From NCBI RefSeq assembly GCF_000970025.1, contig NZ_CP009528.1, positions 558,001 through 622,000 of the forward strand: 64,000 bases of DNA. The letters run 5' to 3'. Each line of letters begins with the position of its first letter. The stretch's first letter is position 1. The notes beneath the pieces are model-generated. The model did not search any database, was not told the origin of the DNA, and was given only the letters and a program-made list of their open reading frames with translations. A program made the translations under genes and the position numbers. Positions 16,923 through 26,524 of the stretch are shown piece by piece. The DNA comes from Methanosarcina barkeri MS (lineage in GTDB: Archaea > Halobacteriota > Methanosarcinia > Methanosarcinales > Methanosarcinaceae).

Positions 16923-17891
16923 ATGCTAAAAAGACAGATAGGAACCCTATTCCTGGTAACATGCCTTATTTTAACAACCGTACCCGCTGTGTTAGGCGCA
17001 CAGAACACAATAACTGTAAAACCGACGTCTGGATCAGGTGCCCAGACTGCAATTAATAATGCAATAAATTCCGTAGCATCAGGAGCGACATCAAGTAACC
17101 CTGGATATGTTCTCCTTAGTGCTGGCACTTATAAGATAAGTGCACCTATAGTTATGAAATCTAATGTGGTACTGAAAGGTGCAGGCGACGATACAATAAT
17201 CTTTGCTACCGGTTCAGTTTGTAACTCTGGAGGAGCACCTGCATATATATTCGGGCCAGGTGTCTCCAACGTTGAAGTATGCGACCTTCAGTTCAAAAGT
17301 ACGGCGACCGGACCTGGTGATGGAGGTCACGGAGATTATAGAAACTGCATAAAATTCACGTCTTCGAGTGATAGTAAAGTACATGATATTTTATTCACTC
17401 GCTATCTGTACGGTGATGGTGTCAGAATCAGTAAAAGTTCTGGAATAGAAATATACAACTGCAGGATGCATTCCGTAGGACACGACGGTGTATCATTCTT
17501 ATCAGGTACTAAGAATTCCAGAATGTATAACTGTGATGTTGAGGTTCAAACCAATACAGGTGTCAGGATAGACAATTGCGTGAATGTTGAAGTGGATCAC
17601 AATACCTTTTCAGGTAGTACCGGTTCTGGCTGGTGCTGCGTTGAGCTGGAAAATTCACTGACAAATGCAAATGTCCATCATAATATAATGCATGACTTTA
17701 AAGGCTCAAGCAGCAGTGCAGGCATTGGAAATATTCATGCAAGCGGATCAATTAGCGTTCATGATAATGTTATGTGGAATGTGTCGCCGTACGTTGCGGT
17801 AGGATCAGGCTCAAATATACTAGGACCATCTGACCACAGCGTTAAGAATTGGGTCGCAAAAGGTTATGGATACGGCTCTCTTAACAACTAA
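16923..17891 (+). CDS. Secreted right-handed beta-helix protein, copy 1
   Basis: 322 residues starting MLKRQIGTLFLVTCLILTTV, a signal peptide cleaved near AVLGA. The start is fixed by AAAGGTGATACG; the in-frame ATG at 16881 lacks a site. The mature part is a pectate-lyase-like parallel beta-helix: N-terminal cap GTYKISAPIVMKSNVVLKGA, then coils with NVEVCDLQFKS, SKVHDILF, GIEIYNCRMHS, NSRMYNCDVEV, NVEVDHNTFSG and NVHHNIM. It resembles the carbohydrate-active beta-helix fold seen in Methanosarcina disaggregatase-type enzymes, but no catalytic residues can be assigned. About 80% identical by eye to the gene at 18786. Confidence 0.85.
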   Translation: MLKRQIGTLFLVTCLILTTVPAVLGAQNTITVKPTSGSGAQTAINNAINSVASGATSSNPGYVLLSAGTYKISAPIVMKSNVVLKGAGDDTIIFATGSVCNSGGAPAYIFGPGVSNVEVCDLQFKSTATGPGDGGHGDYRNCIKFTSSSDSKVHDILFTRYLYGDGVRISKSSGIEIYNCRMHSVGHDGVSFLSGTKNSRMYNCDVEVQTNTGVRIDNCVNVEVDHNTFSGSTGSGWCCVELENSLTNANVHHNIMHDFKGSSSSAGIGNIHASGSISVHDNVMWNVSPYVAVGSGSNILGPSDHSVKNWVAKGYGYGSLNN

Positions 17892-18484
17892 TTCAACAAA
17901 CACGACACATATTCAATAGATAATATATTCCGCGTTAAGAGTCCTGCACATACGTACTACAGTACATGATCTTACAGTTTGAACTCGTATAGTTCGTTCG
18001 GAATTTGCAGGATCAATGAAGAAGAGGAAGACAAAGTTGTGGCATACTTTGCCCACAATTTATTTTCTGATAAAAGGAGAATATGAAACTGTTCTCTTTC
18101 TTTTATCTACTTTCCGTTAACTTTTTTGCTTATTCCAATAATGAGAAAGTTGTGTACTATGGAGAAAATTAATCTTTCTACCTGAAATTTTTTATATAAT
18201 GACTCTTGAGATTTGTGATTTTACAGAAAAATTGGCACGTTGCCATTAACACATTTCAGGGGTTTTACGTTTCGTCATATAAATTTTCAGTTACTATAAG
18301 GAAAACAAAAGTATTTTATTGCCCAGTTTCTTAAAAATTATATAGCTTTATTCCGAATTTTTGAGGTTAATGGCAGAAGTATTCAAGTAAGTTCAGTTAC
18401 TCTTTAATAACTTTTATGATTTTTTAAGATATTGCAGTATTTATTTTTTAAATTTTTTTAAAAAAATACAAACTATTTTATAAT
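17892..18484. other. Intergenic spacer between beta-helix duplicates
   Basis: The first 220 bp parallel the 3' flank of copy 2 (TTCAACAAACACGA, CACATACGTAC, TTTGCAGGATC, TACTTTGCCCACAA, GAAACTGTTCTCT), so the duplication unit includes the 3' untranslated region. The remainder is AT-rich with no gene. The 5' flank of copy 2, similar to that of copy 1 (TTAATAACTTT...TTTTTTAAAAAA), begins near 18410. Confidence 0.65.
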
Positions 18485-18765
18485 ATAACATTTCTAATTC
18501 TGGAATGTCAACTTAGTAATTAAACAAGAGGAATAGAAAAACTTTTTAATCAAGTTGACTTTGCTAGAGGTCGTAGTTAGTGAAACAGGATGTATTGACC
18601 AGAAGAATAACATCTTTGGTCAGTAACAAGTTTTGAATGATAAAAGCAAAAACTTCTAATGTCCAATCTCACTTCCAATGACTGACCCCTATAATGTGAT
18701 TGGAGAGCGAGACTCTGTGTGCAATATGTCTGACCCACATAAATCGCAGAGAACCAAATTCCAAA
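18485..18765 (+). promoter_or_regulatory. Duplicated leader of beta-helix gene, copy 2
   Basis: Counterpart of 16150-16440 with the same ordered blocks (ATGTCAACTTAG, CACTTCCAATGACTG, TATAATGTGATTGGAGAG, GAGACTCTGTGTGCAA, CACATAAATCGCAGAGAAC). Here the block runs directly into CCAAATCCAACCCAAAGGTGATACG and the gene start; the two extra mini-ORFs of copy 1 are absent. Confidence 0.6.
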
Positions 18766-18785
18766 TCCAACCCAAAGGTGATACG

Positions 18786-19754
18786 ATGCTAAAAAGGCAG
18801 GTAGGAACCCTATTCCTGATAATATGTCTTATTTTAACAACCGTGCCCGCTGCTTTAGGCGGACAGAAAACAATAACTATAAATCCGACGTCTGGATCCG
18901 ATGCCCAGAATGAAATTAATAATGCAATAAATACCGTAGCATCAGGAGCGACATCAAGTAACTCTGGATATGTTTTCCTTGGTGCTGGCACTTATCAGAT
19001 AAGTGCACCCATAGTTTTGAAATCTAATGTGGTACTGAAAGGTGCAGGCGACGATACAATAATATTTGCTACCGGTTCAGTTTGTAACTCTGGAGGAGCA
19101 CCTGCATATATATTCGGGTCAGGTGTCTCCAACGTTGAAGTATGCGATCTTCAGTTCAAAAGTACGGCGACCGGGCCTGGTGATGGAGGTCACGGAGGCT
19201 ATCGAAACTGCATACAATTCCGGTCTTCGAAGGATAGTAAAATACATGATATTTTATTCACCCGCTATTTGTATAGTGATGGTGTAAGAATCACTAAAAG
19301 CTCTGGAATAGAAGTATATAACTGCAGAATGCATTCGACCGGGCATGATGGTGTAGGATTCTTATCAGGTACTAAGGATTCCAGAATGTATAACTGTGAT
19401 GTTGAGGTTCAAACCAATACAGGTGTCAGAATAAACGATTGCACAAACATCGAAGTGGATCACAATACGTTTTCAGGTAGTGCCGAGTCTGGATGGTGTT
19501 GCGTTGAGATGGTAAATTCACTGACGAACGTGAATGTCCATCATAATATCATGCACGATTTCAAAGGATCAAGCAGCAGTGCAGGCATTGGGAGTTTTAA
19601 TGCAAACGGATCAATTAATGTTTATGATAACGTTATGTGGGCTGTATCGCCTTACGTTATGGTAGGATCCGGCTCAAACATATTAGAACCATTTGATCAC
19701 AGTCTTGAGAATTGGGTAGCAAAAGGATATGGATACGGCTATGTTGCCAACTGA
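18786..19754 (+). CDS. Secreted right-handed beta-helix protein, copy 2
   Basis: 322 residues, MLKRQVGTLFLIICLILTTV signal peptide and the same beta-helix coils as its upstream paralog. The start is set by AAAGGTGATACG; the frame is open back to 18678 but that part is leader sequence shared with copy 1. Conserved Cys and His positions (SGWCCVE, NVNVHHNIMHDF) are kept in both. Most substitutions are conservative, suggesting both copies are functional. Probably surface or matrix polysaccharide-interacting; no activity can be proven. Confidence 0.85.
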   Translation: MLKRQVGTLFLIICLILTTVPAALGGQKTITINPTSGSDAQNEINNAINTVASGATSSNSGYVFLGAGTYQISAPIVLKSNVVLKGAGDDTIIFATGSVCNSGGAPAYIFGSGVSNVEVCDLQFKSTATGPGDGGHGGYRNCIQFRSSKDSKIHDILFTRYLYSDGVRITKSSGIEVYNCRMHSTGHDGVGFLSGTKDSRMYNCDVEVQTNTGVRINDCTNIEVDHNTFSGSAESGWCCVEMVNSLTNVNVHHNIMHDFKGSSSSAGIGSFNANGSINVYDNVMWAVSPYVMVGSGSNILEPFDHSLENWVAKGYGYGYVAN

Positions 19755-19775
19755 TTCAACAAACACGATCGAAGA

Positions 19776-19845
19776 TATTCAACAAGTGGAACATATTCAA
19801 CAGATGGAATGTATTCAACAGATAGAACGTATTCAACATTAAGCG
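19776..19845. repeat. 18-bp tandem repeat in 3' flank
   Basis: About four copies of a roughly 18-bp unit (TATTCAACAGATRGAACG-like) just after the second beta-helix gene. The corresponding flank of copy 1 has only one such unit (ATATTCAATAGATAATAT), so the array expanded after duplication. Confidence 0.8.
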
Positions 19846-20011
19846 TTTGCACATACGTACAGAACAGAATCACACAGTTCGAGTTAGTTTTTGCAGGATC
19901 GAAGCGGTAGAAATAGACAAATGTGTGGCGTACTTTGCCCACAAATAATTGCCTGGAAGAATGTGGACAGGAAACTGTTCTCTCTTTATTGATTTTTAAT
20001 GTTTTTTCTTT

Positions 20012-20096
20012 CTGTTCTTTTTATCATTTCATTCTTTTCTTTTTATCATTTTATTCTTTTCTTTTTATCATTTTATTCTTTTCTTTTTATCATGTT
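20012..20096. repeat. 22-bp pyrimidine-rich tandem repeat
   Basis: About four copies of TTTTTATCATTTTATTCTTTTC upstream of the PKD protein gene. It creates spurious plus-strand frames. The remaining sequence to 20287 is AT-rich and presumably holds the promoter. Confidence 0.9.
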
Positions 20097-20287
20097 TTCT
20101 CTTTTTCCGTTTTTTAGCATTGTATCTTCCCATATATTTAAAAGATTTGAGCCTATAAAATTAGATTTTTTTATAAATAAGCAAATAAAACTTACTTTTA
20201 TAAATATATACTAAAAAATGAAAAAATTTAAGTATAGTTTCTAGAAGTTTAACAATTGAATTAAATTTTTCTAACTGAATACTATAT

Positions 20288-22207
20288 GTGAGTTTAATGA
20301 AGAAAAAAGAGGCCATTTATGAAATAATCTTATTTTCAATATCCTTAGTTTTGCTTTTATTTTCTTCCGCAGCATCAGCAGCTACAGCTGAAAGCGGTTC
20401 GCCCACGGTCACCGAAACTCAGATCACCACTAATACATCATATCAATGGGATCCTGCAATCTATGGGAATAGGATAGTGTGGACGGATAAGCGCAATGGA
20501 AGCTGTAATATCTACATGTATGATCTCTCCACTAAAAAGGAAACTCAAATCTCTAATTATGAATCTGGGTATGAAGATACGGGGAACTCTGCAGTCTACG
20601 GCGACAAGATAGTGTGGACACATGGTTACGAGGAATACTGGCAGATCTACATGTATGACCTTTCCACTTCCAGGGAAACTCAAATCACCACCAATGGACG
20701 AGCATACAATCCTGCTATTTATGGTAATAAAATAGTTTGGCTGGATGACCGAGATAATGATTATAAATATGATATTTACATGTACGATCTCTACACTAAA
20801 AAGGAAACTCAGATAACCAGCAGCGGACCAGCAGACAACCCTGCTATTTACGGTAACAGGATAGTATATGCCGACGACCGCGAAGGAAACTATGATATCT
20901 ATATGTATGATATTTCTACTAAAAAGGAAACTCAGATAACCAGCAGTCCAGATAACCAGGTGTCTCCTGCTATCTATGGTAACAGGATATTGTGGAAGGA
21001 TGATGGTGGGGAGGACGATGGTGGGGAATATCATGGTATATACATGTGCGATCTTTCCACTAATCAGAAGTTTAAAATTACCAGCTATGGTTGGGATGAT
21101 CCTGCTATCTATGGTAACAGAGTAGTATATACCGATAATCGTAATGGAAACTACGATATTTACATGAGCACTATTTCAAGTGAAGAACCAGAACCAAACC
21201 TCCCTGTTGCTGCATTTTCTGCTTCTCTAACTTATGGGAAAGCACCACTGAAGGTTAAATTTACTGACACAAGCACAGGAACACCCACAAAGTGGATATG
21301 GAACTTTGGAGATGGATCAAAGTCATTCCACCAGAATCCGACTCACAAGTATTCAAAAGCAGGAGTATATACTGTTAGCTTAACAGTAAAGAATGCTGTA
21401 GGTAGTAACACGGTAACAAAAACAGAATATATAAAAGTGATAACAAAACCAGTTGCTGCTTTTTCTGCAAAACCGACTTCAGGAAAAGCCCCAATGAAAG
21501 TGCAGTTTACTGACAAAAGTACCGGATCACCCACGAAATGGAAATGGGATTTTGGAGACGGAACAAAGTCATTCCACCAGAATCCGACTCACAAGTATTC
21601 AAAAGCCGGCAAATACACAGTAACTCTCAAAGTAACCAATGCGGTAGGCATCAACACAGCAACAAAATCAAAGTATATAACCGTGACATCAAAACCCGTT
21701 GCTGCCTTCTCTGCATCTCCAACATCAGGAAAATCTCCATTAAACGTTAAATTTACGGACAAAAGTACCGGATCACCCATGAAATGGAAATGGGATTTTG
21801 GAGACGGAACAAAGTCATTCCACCAGAATCCAACTCATAAGTATTCAAAAGCAGGAAAGTACACAGTAACCCTTAAAGTAACCAATGCTGTAGGCATCAA
21901 CACAGCAACAAAATCAAAGTATATCATAGTGAAAACTTCACAAGCTCCAACTGCAGATGTTCCAACTGCAGATTTCTGGGGCTGGCCGCTATCAGGAAAC
22001 GCTCCACTAAAGGTAACATTTACGGAGACGAGCAAAGGATCGCCAACTTCATGGAAGTGGGATTTTGGAGATGGGAAATATTCAACAGAAAAGAGTCCAA
22101 CACACACATATTCAGCAGCAGGAACTTACACGGTTAAACTCACAGCAACAAATGCAGCAGGAAGTAGTACAAAATTAAAATGGAAATATATAAAAGTGGC
22201 AAAGTGA
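20288..22207 (+). CDS. Surface protein with beta-propeller and four PKD domains
   Basis: About 639 residues (GTG start at 20288, or ATG at 20297; neither has a clear ribosome site). Signal peptide to about residue 35 (LFSSAASAATA). Residues 40-295 hold TolB-like propeller repeats with the recurring pattern NPAIYGNRIVW.DDR..NYDIYMYDLSTKKETQIT. Residues 300-639 contain four PKD domains (each WxWDFGDGxxS...PTHxYSxAGxYTVxLxVxNAxG). PKD 2 and 3 are nearly identical, showing recent internal duplication. Typical Methanosarcina cell-surface adhesin/S-layer-associated protein. Confidence 0.9.
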   Translation: MSLMKKKEAIYEIILFSISLVLLLFSSAASAATAESGSPTVTETQITTNTSYQWDPAIYGNRIVWTDKRNGSCNIYMYDLSTKKETQISNYESGYEDTGNSAVYGDKIVWTHGYEEYWQIYMYDLSTSRETQITTNGRAYNPAIYGNKIVWLDDRDNDYKYDIYMYDLYTKKETQITSSGPADNPAIYGNRIVYADDREGNYDIYMYDISTKKETQITSSPDNQVSPAIYGNRILWKDDGGEDDGGEYHGIYMCDLSTNQKFKITSYGWDDPAIYGNRVVYTDNRNGNYDIYMSTISSEEPEPNLPVAAFSASLTYGKAPLKVKFTDTSTGTPTKWIWNFGDGSKSFHQNPTHKYSKAGVYTVSLTVKNAVGSNTVTKTEYIKVITKPVAAFSAKPTSGKAPMKVQFTDKSTGSPTKWKWDFGDGTKSFHQNPTHKYSKAGKYTVTLKVTNAVGINTATKSKYITVTSKPVAAFSASPTSGKSPLNVKFTDKSTGSPMKWKWDFGDGTKSFHQNPTHKYSKAGKYTVTLKVTNAVGINTATKSKYIIVKTSQAPTADVPTADFWGWPLSGNAPLKVTFTETSKGSPTSWKWDFGDGKYSTEKSPTHTYSAAGTYTVKLTATNAAGSSTKLKWKYIKVAK

Positions 22208-22940
22208 CTGCTACTTTGAAAACGGTTGTAAACCTCCTGGGATTCTATAGGATTACATTTACAGGAAGTAATGCAGCAGGAGTAGTACTTAACGAAGACA
22301 AACTTCATAAAGGTGCCAACAAACACAAGACCGGAAATATACTCTGAAAACAAATAAACTCTTAAACTGAAACACGAAAAAATAAAGGCTAAACGTGATG
22401 AACTCAAAGGTCTGTTCTGGTCACAATGGAAGAATCGTAGTGGGCGGCTGAAACAGACCTTACTTCTGTTTTCTCTTATTCTGTTTTCAGAATTAGCATC
22501 AGTTTTTCTTAGTTCCCTGTGCCTTTATCTTTTTCTGAGTGAAGAAACTTCAATCTTCTGTATCAGGTTGAAATTCAAAAACTGACTGTGTATAACTTTT
22601 ATCTAATGTCTAAAAGTTTGTCTAAATCTAAGAGTTTACCTTAAATTTACATTTGATTTACAATTTGAATGGGCTGAATACTGAGTTTTTTGTAAATTCA
22701 GCTTGAATTTGGATTTCATAGTATAAAGCCGCATCAAGTAATACATAAAACAGAGACCGTAACCAAAAAAGAGGCCCTTGGACAAGAACTAAAAACGTTT
22801 TAATATAAAAAATCTAAATATAGGGTAAATCAGTAATCGTGGAATAAATATAGTTAATCTATTATCGTGAAGGATCTAACATATAATCAATATAACAAAG
22901 TTCCTATAATGGTTCTTATAGATAATGTGGAAACGATATT
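22208..22940. other. Intergenic, with short PKD-like debris
   Basis: Just after the stop, GGAAGTAATGCAGCAGGA (22264-22281) repeats the NAAGS end of a PKD domain, suggesting a lost fifth domain. The remainder is AT-rich and I see no gene. Confidence 0.45.
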
Positions 22941-23058
22941 ATGACTTACGCAGTTGAAGTGAAAAATCAACAGTGTTAGATCATTAACTGTCTAATATGT
23001 GACTTTAATCCACAGTATTTGCCGTAATTGATTTCGATTCTCAAGTGTGTAAGTCCTA
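22941..23058. mobile_element. Short MITE-like element with IS-related ends
   Basis: About 118 bp bounded by GACTTACGCAGTTGA (left) and, on the complement, TAGGACTTACACACTTGA (right). The core GGACTTACGCAGTT matches the terminal repeat of the complete IS at 10757. No coding capacity. Probably a non-autonomous derivative or an internally deleted copy. Confidence 0.6.
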
Positions 23059-23385
23059 GATATAATTACCAACGGTGGATGAGTTCAAGATGGAATGACG
23101 TAAAAGTTGAACTACATGGATCAGGTACTTAGTAAATTTTTTATTACACCTGCAAATTATCTATAGCTACATCCCAATTTTCATGATTTTATAAACTTCG
23201 GTTCAATCTGTTAATTAAAAAACGTGGTTATGTAGAAATTCTCTGAAATCAAGAACTTCCAATTGTTTAAACTGAACTACTTAAAACACTATTAACTATT
23301 TATTCAAGAGCCTATTGAATATGATTTAGATAGGTTTTCTACAAATCCAAAAACGAAAAAAATACCTGGATTTTGGAACTGAGTT

Positions 23386-23664
23386 TTAGAAAAAAACCTG
23401 TATTTGGCAGATCGACATTAAAATTTGGATATTTTTCAGGATAAGTATCCTCTTCAAACTGTACGGAAAAAAGTGGGTTTCATATATTTGCTGAAAGTTG
23501 AAAAGTTTACTAAAGTCTAAAAAACACATTAAGATACCAATAACTTTCAAAACGTGTAATAAAATTATTCCAGGTTTTTTGGTTAGAATATTTTCCCTTG
23601 AAATGAAGAGGATATCAGGATAGCGCTTTTCAAATGCCCTATTAATTTGATCTGTATTTAACAT
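23386..23664 (-). CDS. Hypothetical 92-residue protein, doubtful
   Basis: ATG start, MLNTDQINRAFEKRYPDILF, then a hydrophobic stretch around residues 34-50. No Shine-Dalgarno and no family I recognise. It sits alone in a 1.6-kb AT-rich region. The N-terminal 25 residues look protein-like; the rest is rich in I, L, F and could be frame-shifted debris. Confidence 0.3.
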   Translation of the reverse strand: MLNTDQINRAFEKRYPDILFISRENILTKKPGIILLHVLKVIGILMCFLDFSKLFNFQQIYETHFFPYSLKRILILKNIQILMSICQIQVFF

Positions 23665-23827
23665 ATGTTAACATGGCCCAACTATCATCATAAAAAAAAC
23701 GACAGGTCATTTTTGTGGTCGTTTTGTATGGGATGGAATGCAAGTTCCCACAAAAAAGCTATCAGTGAAAATATTTGAAATAACAATTTACCTGCTGGAT
23801 GTAGGACGAAATATTAGGAGTGAGACA

Positions 23828-24829
23828 ATGAAAGTGAACAAAAAACTGTGTTCAGTAGCGTTAGCTTCAACAGCTATTGTTTTATTTTTAATTTTGACAT
23901 TATCTACTGCATCGGCAACTACTGCACAAAGTACTTCAAGCACGGCTAAATACGCCTACATTACGAATAGCGGTAGCACCACTGTTACTGTAATTGATAT
24001 CACAACAAACAAGGTTACAGCCAAGGTACTTGTAGGAAAATATCCTTATGGAGTTGCAGTCAACCCCGCTGGAACTAAGGTGTATGTATCGAAAGAAGCA
24101 AGCAGCGTTGTCTCCGTAATTGACACCGCAACAAACAAAGTTACAGCCACGGTGAAGGTAGGAAAAAAGCCCTGGGGAGTTGCAATTAACCCTGAGGGAA
24201 CAAGAGTATATGTGGCAAACGAAGGCAGTAAGACAGTCTCTGTAATTAACACTGAAACAAATAAGGTTACAGCTACAGTAAAAGTAGGAAATTATCCTTG
24301 TGGAGTTGCAGTAAACCCGGCTGGAACAAAGGTATATGTGACGAATACTCTTGATAACACTGTCTCTGTTATTGACACTGCAACAAACAAGGTCACAGCC
24401 ACAGTGAAGGTAGGAAATCTCCCTACCGGAGTTGCAGTTAATCCAGCGGGAACAAAAGTGTATGTGACAAATGAGTACGATGTTTCTGTAATTGACGCGA
24501 CAAAAAATAAGGTTATTGCCACGGTGACTGTAGGAAAATACCCATGGGGAGTTGCAGTAAACCCGGCTGGAACAAAGGTATATGTGACGAACTATGGAGA
24601 TGGTACTATTTCTGTGATTAACACAGCCACAGACACTGTTAAAGCCACAGTGAAGGTAGGCAGTTATCCTTTAGGGGTTGCTTTCAGTCCGGACGGGACT
24701 AAAGCATATGTGGCGAAAGAAACAAGCGGTGCTGTCTCTGTAATTAACACAGCAACAAATAAGGTTATAGCCATAGTGGGAGTAGGAAAAGAGCCTGTTG
24801 CATTCGGGAAGTTTATTGCCACAACATAA
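23828..24829 (+). CDS. Secreted YVTN-repeat beta-propeller protein
   Basis: 333 residues; start [20 protein letters not shown] with AGGAGTGAGACA upstream. Signal peptide to about residue 30 (LSTASA). Seven blades of about 42 residues, each with the pattern GTKVYVTN...[26 protein letters not shown]: the YVTN/NHL-like propeller fold common on Methanosarcina surfaces. Near-identity of successive blades suggests recent expansion. The downstream sequence contains decayed PKD coding, so the ancestor was probably a YVTN-PKD fusion now truncated. Confidence 0.92.
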   Translation: MKVNKKLCSVALASTAIVLFLILTLSTASATTAQSTSSTAKYAYITNSGSTTVTVIDITTNKVTAKVLVGKYPYGVAVNPAGTKVYVSKEASSVVSVIDTATNKVTATVKVGKKPWGVAINPEGTRVYVANEGSKTVSVINTETNKVTATVKVGNYPCGVAVNPAGTKVYVTNTLDNTVSVIDTATNKVTATVKVGNLPTGVAVNPAGTKVYVTNEYDVSVIDATKNKVIATVTVGKYPWGVAVNPAGTKVYVTNYGDGTISVINTATDTVKATVKVGSYPLGVAFSPDGTKAYVAKETSGAVSVINTATNKVIAIVGVGKEPVAFGKFIATT

Positions 24830-24837
24830 CACTTAAT

Positions 24838-25075
24838 ATTTCTTGTTGCAAACTTCAAAGGCTCGCCACTCTCAGGAAAAGCACCATTAATTGTGTTGTC
24901 TTTACTGAAAAAAGCACAGGAACACCGTTATTAAATTGAAATAGAGTTTCAGAAACTAGATCTCCTTAGCCCACAGAATCTAACGCATAAACTGCCGATT
25001 TAGGTTTAGTTTACTGACAAAAACACCAGATCAAAGTCAAGGATAGCGGGAAAAAGATAAAGCTAAAGGGTCTAT
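24838..25075 (+). pseudogene. Frameshifted PKD-domain remnant
   Basis: Reads ANFKGSPLSGKAPLIV in one frame, then VFTEKSTGTP in another, then stops; a second weak copy (FTDKNTRSKSR) follows near 25013-25048. Together these match the N-terminal half of a PKD domain (ANFxGxPxSGxAPLxVxFTxxSTGxP). It lies immediately 3' of the YVTN gene. Confidence 0.7.
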
Positions 25076-25189
25076 GATTACTGATCAAATCTTGAAAATA
25101 ATGGACCTGTTATCCTTATTTATATGAGTTTGAGACGGCCATTTTCTTTACATTTTATAGTTGCTGACCCGTAAAACCTGCTACCCTTT

Positions 25190-25345
25190 TCGTGATTATA
25201 TTTTCAACTTTCTCTCAATTTTTTCTCAACTTGTTTTCGGCTTTCCCTTAACTATTCTCTCTTTCTTCTAAATTTTTCTCTACTTGTTCTTAACTTTGTC
25301 TCCGTTTCTTTCACTATTCTCATTTTTTCATATTTTTTCTAATCT
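25190..25345. repeat. Pyrimidine-rich imperfect repeat tract
   Basis: Alternating TTTTCTCAACTT/TTCTCTCAATTT-type segments at roughly 14-16-bp spacing, 3' of the NosD-like gene (on its strand a purine-rich tract). No gene. Confidence 0.55.
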
Positions 25346-25366
25346 TAAATTAATTATTTCTTTTCT

Positions 25367-26524
25367 TTACCTGTCCCGCCTCAGGAAATAAGCTGCTCCT
25401 ACAGCCAGCCCCACAATTCCAGGTCCAGGGCCAGGCGATTCTTTTTCTCCTGAACCCTCTTCATTGGTAGCATTTTTGTCAGTAGTATTTTCATTGGTAG
25501 CGTTTTCATTGGTAATATTTTCGTCAGTAGCATTTTCGGCTGCGGGGCCTGTCGCTTCTTCGGTTTTGTTTACAGTGGTTTCGGAACTGGTTGCTTTTTC
25601 CATATCAGCCAGACCCTGCTCGTAAGCACTGGCATTCAGATTGCTTTCAAGGGCTTTTACGGCATTTGGGACCTTTGGGAAGAGAGGGTAATTATCGGTT
25701 CCTCCGCCTGTGATGTTATATGAGGTATCACAAATTCCGTTGCTGTTTTCGTCCACACCGGTTTCGCTGTAACCTTTGCCTTCAAGGTCGGCCCAGAAAT
25801 TCCCTCCTATGTAAGGTCCACTGACAATATTCTTTTTTGTTTTGAGGGGACTTTGCCAGAGATTTTCTGCGTTTGCGGCTTTTTCATCCACGTTTTCGGC
25901 GTTTTTGAAGTAATTATTATAGATCAGATTCTTACTGCTTGCTTCAAGTGAAATTCCAGGACCGTAATTATAGGCAATTGTATTGCCAATGATATCATTT
26001 GAGTTTGAGTTTTCGAGCCGTATTCCTTTTTCGTCAAGGGTAATGAGATTGTTGCTTATGGTATTGCTGTCAGAACCTTTGAGAAGAATGCCATATTCGG
26101 CTCCCTGAACTCTATTGTTGTTAATGTAGCAACTGTTAACTCCTGTAAGCAAAATTCCTGCTTTTTCCGAGCCCTCAATGGCAAACCCGCTAAAAGATGC
26201 CCTATCCACGCTGATTTCAACAGCGCTTTTCGTGGGCTCGGCTGCTCTTATCACAGTATCTTCCGGATTTCCGGATTCCGACCAGATCTGGACTTGCTTA
26301 TTTATTTTGAGATTTTCAACATAGGTTCCAGGGCTTACAATAATCGTGTCTCCAGCTTCGGCTTCATCGATTGCGGCTTGTAGAGAGATATAGTCTCCGT
26401 CGGTTGCCGAGCTTACCCTTAAATTCGAGGCAGAGGAGGCAGAGCAGGTGCATAGAACTGCCAGAGTAATCGCAAGTGCTGTCAGTTTAAAAGCTCTGAA
26501 ATTATGTCCTTTTATTCTTCTCAT
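25367..26524 (-). CDS. NosD-like beta-helix surface protein with C-terminal anchor
   Basis: 385 residues. Signal peptide (about 1-32, ending CTCSASSASN), then right-handed beta-helix repeats of the NosD/PbH1 type (GDYISLQAAIDEAEAGDTII start; NSNDIIGNTIAYNYGPGISL-like coils). An Asn/Thr/Glu-rich stalk follows (NATNENTTDKNATNEE), then a C-terminal PGPGPGIVGLAVGAAYFLRR, which resembles the PGF-CTERM archaeosortase sorting tail. Likely exported and lipid-anchored. Many N-glycosylation sequons in the stalk. Confidence 0.88.
   Translation of the reverse strand: MRRIKGHNFRAFKLTALAITLAVLCTCSASSASNLRVSSATDGDYISLQAAIDEAEAGDTIIVSPGTYVENLKINKQVQIWSESGNPEDTVIRAAEPTKSAVEISVDRASFSGFAIEGSEKAGILLTGVNSCYINNNRVQGAEYGILLKGSDSNTISNNLITLDEKGIRLENSNSNDIIGNTIAYNYGPGISLEASSKNLIYNNYFKNAENVDEKAANAENLWQSPLKTKKNIVSGPYIGGNFWADLEGKGYSETGVDENSNGICDTSYNITGGGTDNYPLFPKVPNAVKALESNLNASAYEQGLADMEKATSSETTVNKTEEATGPAAENATDENITNENATNENTTDKNATNEEGSGEKESPGPGPGIVGLAVGAAYFLRRDR

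Noticed and set aside
20438-22407. Minus-strand ORFs over the PKD/propeller gene
   Set aside because: Antisense shadows of repeated PKD and propeller coding, without translation signals.
24046-24858. Minus-strand ORFs over the YVTN gene
   Set aside because: Antisense shadows of the blade repeats (repeated [10 protein letters not shown] patterns).
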